Below are positions 23,183-26,124 of a stretch of DNA of 26,124 bases, piece after piece (within the stretch, counting starts at the first letter, position 1; each line of letters starts with the position of its first letter). The translations under genes were made by a program, and so were the position numbers. Below the pieces are notes generated by a model. The model searched no databases. It was not told where the DNA came from and saw only the letters and a program-made list of their open reading frames with translations. Location of the stretch: assembly GCA_048054495.1 (NCBI GenBank), contig JBGMQN010000056.1, positions 1 to 26,124 on the forward strand. The letters are read 5' to 3'. The stretch comes from JADFRG01 sp048054495 (GTDB lineage Bacteria > Chloroflexota > Anaerolineae > Anaerolineales > E44-bin32).

Positions 23183-25543
23183 CTACTGCATCGCCATCAG
23201 CTTGCGCACCGCCGCCTCGTCGTCCTTGATCAGGTCTCCAGACAGATCGACGGTCACGTGTTTGAGCTCACCGGTGAATCGGAACGGTGCATGGTATTCG
23301 TGCGACACCGCTTCGCCGAAGTCATATCCAGCGCTCAGGCCCTCGATGCCAAAGGTGATCGGTACGGTGGTGGGGAACTCCGCGTTTCCTACCAGCTCGC
23401 CATTGAAGTACAGCTGGCCGCGGCCGCCGGCGCCCCTTCCTTTGCGCGGCTCGGGTGGGGAGGTCGGCTCGAACTCGTAGCGCAGAGTGACCTGACCCTC
23501 CGGCATTTCTTCGGATGACGTCACACGATATTCCTCCAGGCCCAGGTAGTTGTGGATGTAGTGGAGCTTTTTGTCCTTCACGAAGAGCACGAATCCGCCC
23601 GCCACGCCTCCCTGTGCAATCAAAACCCCGTCTGCGCCACCTTCGGGAATCTCGACCTCGGCAGTAATGCTGTGCGGCCTGTTGAACGTCATAGGAGTGT
23701 TGCCGACCGGCACAACCGACAGGTTCGGGTAGAACACATACTTCGAGCGATCAGCAGTCAGGCGTGGGCGTTCGGTGGCGAAGCGCTGCATGAGTGTTCC
23801 GTCCAGCGGCAGGACCTTGTACTTGCCGGCCTCCGTATACCATCGAGCCACCATCTCGCGCAGTTTCTCAGGGTGTTTATCCGCCACGTTGTGCGCTTCG
23901 GTTGGATCTTCCGCGATGTGATACAGCTCCCAGTCAGCGCTATCCAGCTCATCCAGTACCTCGGCCGTGATCTCGTCTCCGATCGAGCGACCCTTCTCGG
24001 CACCCTCGGCGTAGCTCGGTCCCGGCCATCCGCAAACGGCCCGCCAGCCGTCATGGTCAACGGCACGCGTGGCGAACATCTCAAAGTATTGCGTATGGTG
24101 GTTCGTGGGTACTGACGGATCATCGAAAGTATGCGCGAAGCTCACGCCTTCGATGGAAGATTGGGAAACCCCGCGCACGCTCTTGGGTGGCTCAAGGCCG
24201 AGCGCATCCAGCACAGTCGGCACCATGTCGATGGCGTGCGCATACTGAGGCCGGTTTTCTCCTTTGGCTTTGATGCCGGCCGGCCACGAGACGATCAGGT
24301 TGTCGGTGCAACCGCCCCGGTAGACCTCTTTCTTCCAGCGCCGGAAGGGTGTGTTCCCGGCCCAGGACCAGCCCCAAGGATAGTGGTTATAGGAAGCCGG
24401 GCCTCCGAGGTCATCGATCTTCGGCAGGATATCCTCCAGCGTCTCCCAGTAATAGTTGAAGCTGCTCATCTCGTTGAAGGCACCGTTCACTCCGCCTTCT
24501 GAGCTGGCGCCGTTATCGGGGATCAGCATGATCAAGGTATTGTCGAGCTCCCCGATATTTTCTACGGCGTGCACGACTCGCCCAATCTGCTGGTCACAGT
24601 GCTCCAGGAAGCCGGCGTAGACCTCCATGAAACGCGCGTACAGGCGCTTCTGATCATCAGACAGGCTCTCCCACTCCGGTACGTCTGGATCCCTGGGGGA
24701 TAATTCGGCGTCCTCTGCAAAGATGCCGAGTTCTTTCTGACGTTTGAAGACGACCTCGCGGTACTCGTCCCAGCCCATGTCGAATTTACCCTTATATTTG
24801 TCGATCCACTCCTTAGCCACCTGGTGTGGAGCGTGGGCGCAGCCGGGTGCGTAGTAAAGGAAAAAGGGCTTGTCCGGGGCGTTCACATGCGCATCCAGGA
24901 TGAACTGGTTGGCATGATCCGCCAGATCCTCGTCCAGGTGGTAGCCTTCCTCAACCGTCTTGGGCTGCGGAACCGAGTGGTTATCGTAGGTCAGGTCCGG
25001 GAACCACTGATTTGTTTCTCCACCCAGGAAGCCATAGTAGCGTTCGAAGCCGCGACCCAGCGGCCAGCGATGGAACGGGCCGGCGGGCGTGCTCTCTTCG
25101 GCGGGTGAGAGATGCCACTTGCCCACGCAGAACGTGTTGTAGCCGGCCTCGAGCAGCATCTCCGAAAGCATGCCGTTCTCAAAGGGCATGCGACCATCGT
25201 AGCCTGGATAGCCGGTGGCCATCTCCATAATCGCAGCCACGCCGTTGGAATGGTGGTTGCGGCCGGTCAGCATGCAGGAGCGGGTGGGGGAGCACAGCGC
25301 GGTGGTGTGCATGTTGGAATAGCGCAACCCATTGTCGGCCAGTCGGTCGATGTTGGGTGTGTTCACAAGGCCGCCGAAGGCCGACATTTGGCCGTAGCCG
25401 ACATCGTCCAAGACGAAGAAAATCACGTTGGGTGATCCTTCCTTCGCGCGCAGGGGCTTGGGCCAGGCGGGCGAGGATTCGGCCACCGTGCGGCCGATCA
25501 CGCCCGGGAAGGTGGTTCCAGGTTCATATTCAACGATTGGCAT
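23183..25543 (-). CDS. Large arylsulfatase with C-terminal beta-rich domain
   Basis: This 786-residue sulfatase starts at the ATG at 25543 (MPIVEYEPG), where AAGGAG lies seven bases upstream; the open frame extends 14 codons more, into a relic. Core features are FVLDDVGYGQ (D46, D47 metal ligands), the formylglycine site C84-S-P-T-R88, VGKWHLSPAEE, HAPHQVAKEW and IPDNGASSEGG. All catalytic residues are visible, so it should be active once C84 is modified. Residues from about 600 form a beta-rich domain (HSITAEVEIPEGGADGVLIA, GGFVLFVKDKKLHYIHNY, GQLYFNGELVG) found also in the two other large sulfatases here, perhaps a substrate or partner binding fold. No signal peptide is evident. Substrate unknown. 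Confidence 0.93.
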   Translation of the reverse strand: MPIVEYEPGTTFPGVIGRTVAESSPAWPKPLRAKEGSPNVIFFVLDDVGYGQMSAFGGLVNTPNIDRLADNGLRYSNMHTTALCSPTRSCMLTGRNHHSNGVAAIMEMATGYPGYDGRMPFENGMLSEMLLEAGYNTFCVGKWHLSPAEESTPAGPFHRWPLGRGFERYYGFLGGETNQWFPDLTYDNHSVPQPKTVEEGYHLDEDLADHANQFILDAHVNAPDKPFFLYYAPGCAHAPHQVAKEWIDKYKGKFDMGWDEYREVVFKRQKELGIFAEDAELSPRDPDVPEWESLSDDQKRLYARFMEVYAGFLEHCDQQIGRVVHAVENIGELDNTLIMLIPDNGASSEGGVNGAFNEMSSFNYYWETLEDILPKIDDLGGPASYNHYPWGWSWAGNTPFRRWKKEVYRGGCTDNLIVSWPAGIKAKGENRPQYAHAIDMVPTVLDALGLEPPKSVRGVSQSSIEGVSFAHTFDDPSVPTNHHTQYFEMFATRAVDHDGWRAVCGWPGPSYAEGAEKGRSIGDEITAEVLDELDSADWELYHIAEDPTEAHNVADKHPEKLREMVARWYTEAGKYKVLPLDGTLMQRFATERPRLTADRSKYVFYPNLSVVPVGNTPMTFNRPHSITAEVEIPEGGADGVLIAQGGVAGGFVLFVKDKKLHYIHNYLGLEEYRVTSSEEMPEGQVTLRYEFEPTSPPEPRKGRGAGGRGQLYFNGELVGNAEFPTTVPITFGIEGLSAGYDFGEAVSHEYHAPFRFTGELKHVTVDLSGDLIKDDEAAVRKLMAMQ

Positions 25544-25561
25544 TGCACTTCTCCTTTGCCA

Positions 25562-25639
25562 TTGTCGCGCCCGCAGGCGCTTCAAATAGGGCTCGCCCTC
25601 ATTGGTGGCGTGCCTGCAGTGCTTGAAGTCAGCCTCATC
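25562..25639 (-). pseudogene. Second relic of a sulfatase 3' end
   Basis: In the spacer between two sulfatase genes, the minus strand reads DEADFKHC.. and 26 codons later ends LKRLRARQ before TGG. The neighbouring partial sulfatase ends DEADFNRLLARQ and then TAG. The stretch coding for DEADF matches that gene except at third codon positions. The frame is continuous with the upstream extension of the 23183-25543 gene. Confidence 0.4.
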
Positions 25640-25671
25640 GCTTTCGACAGATGGGAGCTGACCTCTCCTTT

Positions 25672-26124
25672 CTATTGCCGGGCAAGAAGCCGATTGAAGT
25701 CGGCCTCGTCGTCCTTGATCACCTCGCCGCTGACATCAACCGTTACGCTGTGGATCGTGCCGCTGAACTCGAACGGTGATTCGTAGAGCGGTGCGGCCGG
25801 TGCGCCGGGATCGGCTCCGACGCTCCACCCGCCGGTCAGACCCATGCTCATGGGGGTCGTGACCGGGTACTCCTCCTGGCCGACCAGGTCGCCGTCGATG
25901 TACAGCTGCGCCCGGCCAGCGGCGCCCTTGCCATTGGCCAAGTCCGGCTTCCCCGTCACCTCAAACTCGAAGCGCAAGGCGTGGCGCCCCTCTGGGACCG
26001 GGTCCTTTGACTCGACCTTCAGGTACTCTCTGGCGACGTAATTATGGACGTGATGCAGCTTCCCGTCCTTGACATAGAAGGAAAAGCCCCCGTCGGTCCC
26101 GCCGAAGGAGAGCAGCGCGCCCTC
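25672..26124 (-). CDS. Large arylsulfatase, C-terminal part only (cut by window edge)
   Basis: The 150 residues before TAG at 25674-25672 start at the right edge (EGALLSFGGTDGGFSFYVKD) and match the C-terminal beta-rich domain of the 23183-25543 sulfatase: GGFVLFVKDKKLHYIHNY there, GGFSFYVKDGKLHHVHNY here; GQLYFNGELVG there, AQLYIDGDLVG here. It ends with VSGEVIKDDEADFNRLLARQ, parallel to LSGDLIKDDEAAVRKLMAMQ. The catalytic half lies outside the window. It is the upstream member of the minus-strand sulfatase run, 128 bases before the next start codon. Confidence 0.85.
   Translation of the reverse strand, partial: EGALLSFGGTDGGFSFYVKDGKLHHVHNYVAREYLKVESKDPVPEGRHALRFEFEVTGKPDLANGKGAAGRAQLYIDGDLVGQEEYPVTTPMSMGLTGGWSVGADPGAPAAPLYESPFEFSGTIHSVTVDVSGEVIKDDEADFNRLLARQ

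Noticed and set aside
1..26124. CRISPR arrays, tRNA or rRNA genes, transposases
   Set aside because: No regularly spaced repeats, no cloverleaf-like or conserved ribosomal RNA sequence, and no transposase-like protein was seen.

Overview
The window looks like part of a metagenome-assembled Chloroflexota (Anaerolineae-like) genome. This is an inference from gene style: lipoproteins whose lipobox is followed by Thr/Pro/Glu/Val-rich linkers, modules such as SH3b, META, Gmad2 and NBR1-type Ig, and sulfatases paired with an anaerobic radical-SAM maturase. No rRNA, tRNA or other phylogenetic marker is present. There are two 100-N scaffold gaps. One is a scaffolding artefact, because the same 55 bases sit on both sides. 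The other hides the catalytic site of a sulfatase.

Layout. (1) 1-180: the tail of an anaerobic sulfatase-maturase gene on the + strand. (2) 253-984: a VapBC-type toxin-antitoxin pair with a promoter/operator inverted repeat. (3) 1.1-5.8 kb, minus strand: three envelope proteins built from META, SH3b, Gmad2, YbaY and NBR1-Ig modules, each transcription unit ending in a strong hairpin. (4) 5.9 kb: a palindromic dispersed repeat. (5) 6.0-7.6 kb, minus strand: a bile-acid:sodium-symporter-family carrier and an unnamed six-helix membrane protein. (6) 7.6-8.0 kb: a gene-poor stretch with a possible solute-binding-protein relic. (7) 8.0-10.0 kb, plus strand: a two-helix coiled-coil membrane protein translationally coupled to an AI-2E-family transporter. 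(8) 16.7-10.1 kb, minus strand: a small four-helix protein, a SulP transporter with STAS domain, a 1094-residue membrane/propeller/phospholipase-D fusion (reconstructed across the false gap), and a second two-helix coiled-coil protein related to the one in (7). (9) 26.1-16.8 kb, minus strand: a sulfatase island with two large arylsulfatases having C-terminal beta-rich domains, the tail of a third, a compact CTAGR-type sulfatase and a complete maturase with an appended SEC-C motif, plus one small membrane protein.

The best supported biology is desulfation of sulfated substrates under conditions where an oxygen-independent formylglycine-forming enzyme is used. The maturase activates the sulfatases; sulfate or other anions could be moved by the SulP carrier, though that link is only positional. 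The most unusual pieces are the PLD-propeller-membrane fusion, the paired coiled-coil membrane proteins at the convergent 10.1-kb junction, the SEC-C extension on the maturase, and two relics of sulfatase 3' ends. One relic, with its hairpin, and the matching end of the 23-kb sulfatase bracket the small membrane-protein gene at 22.5-22.9 kb.
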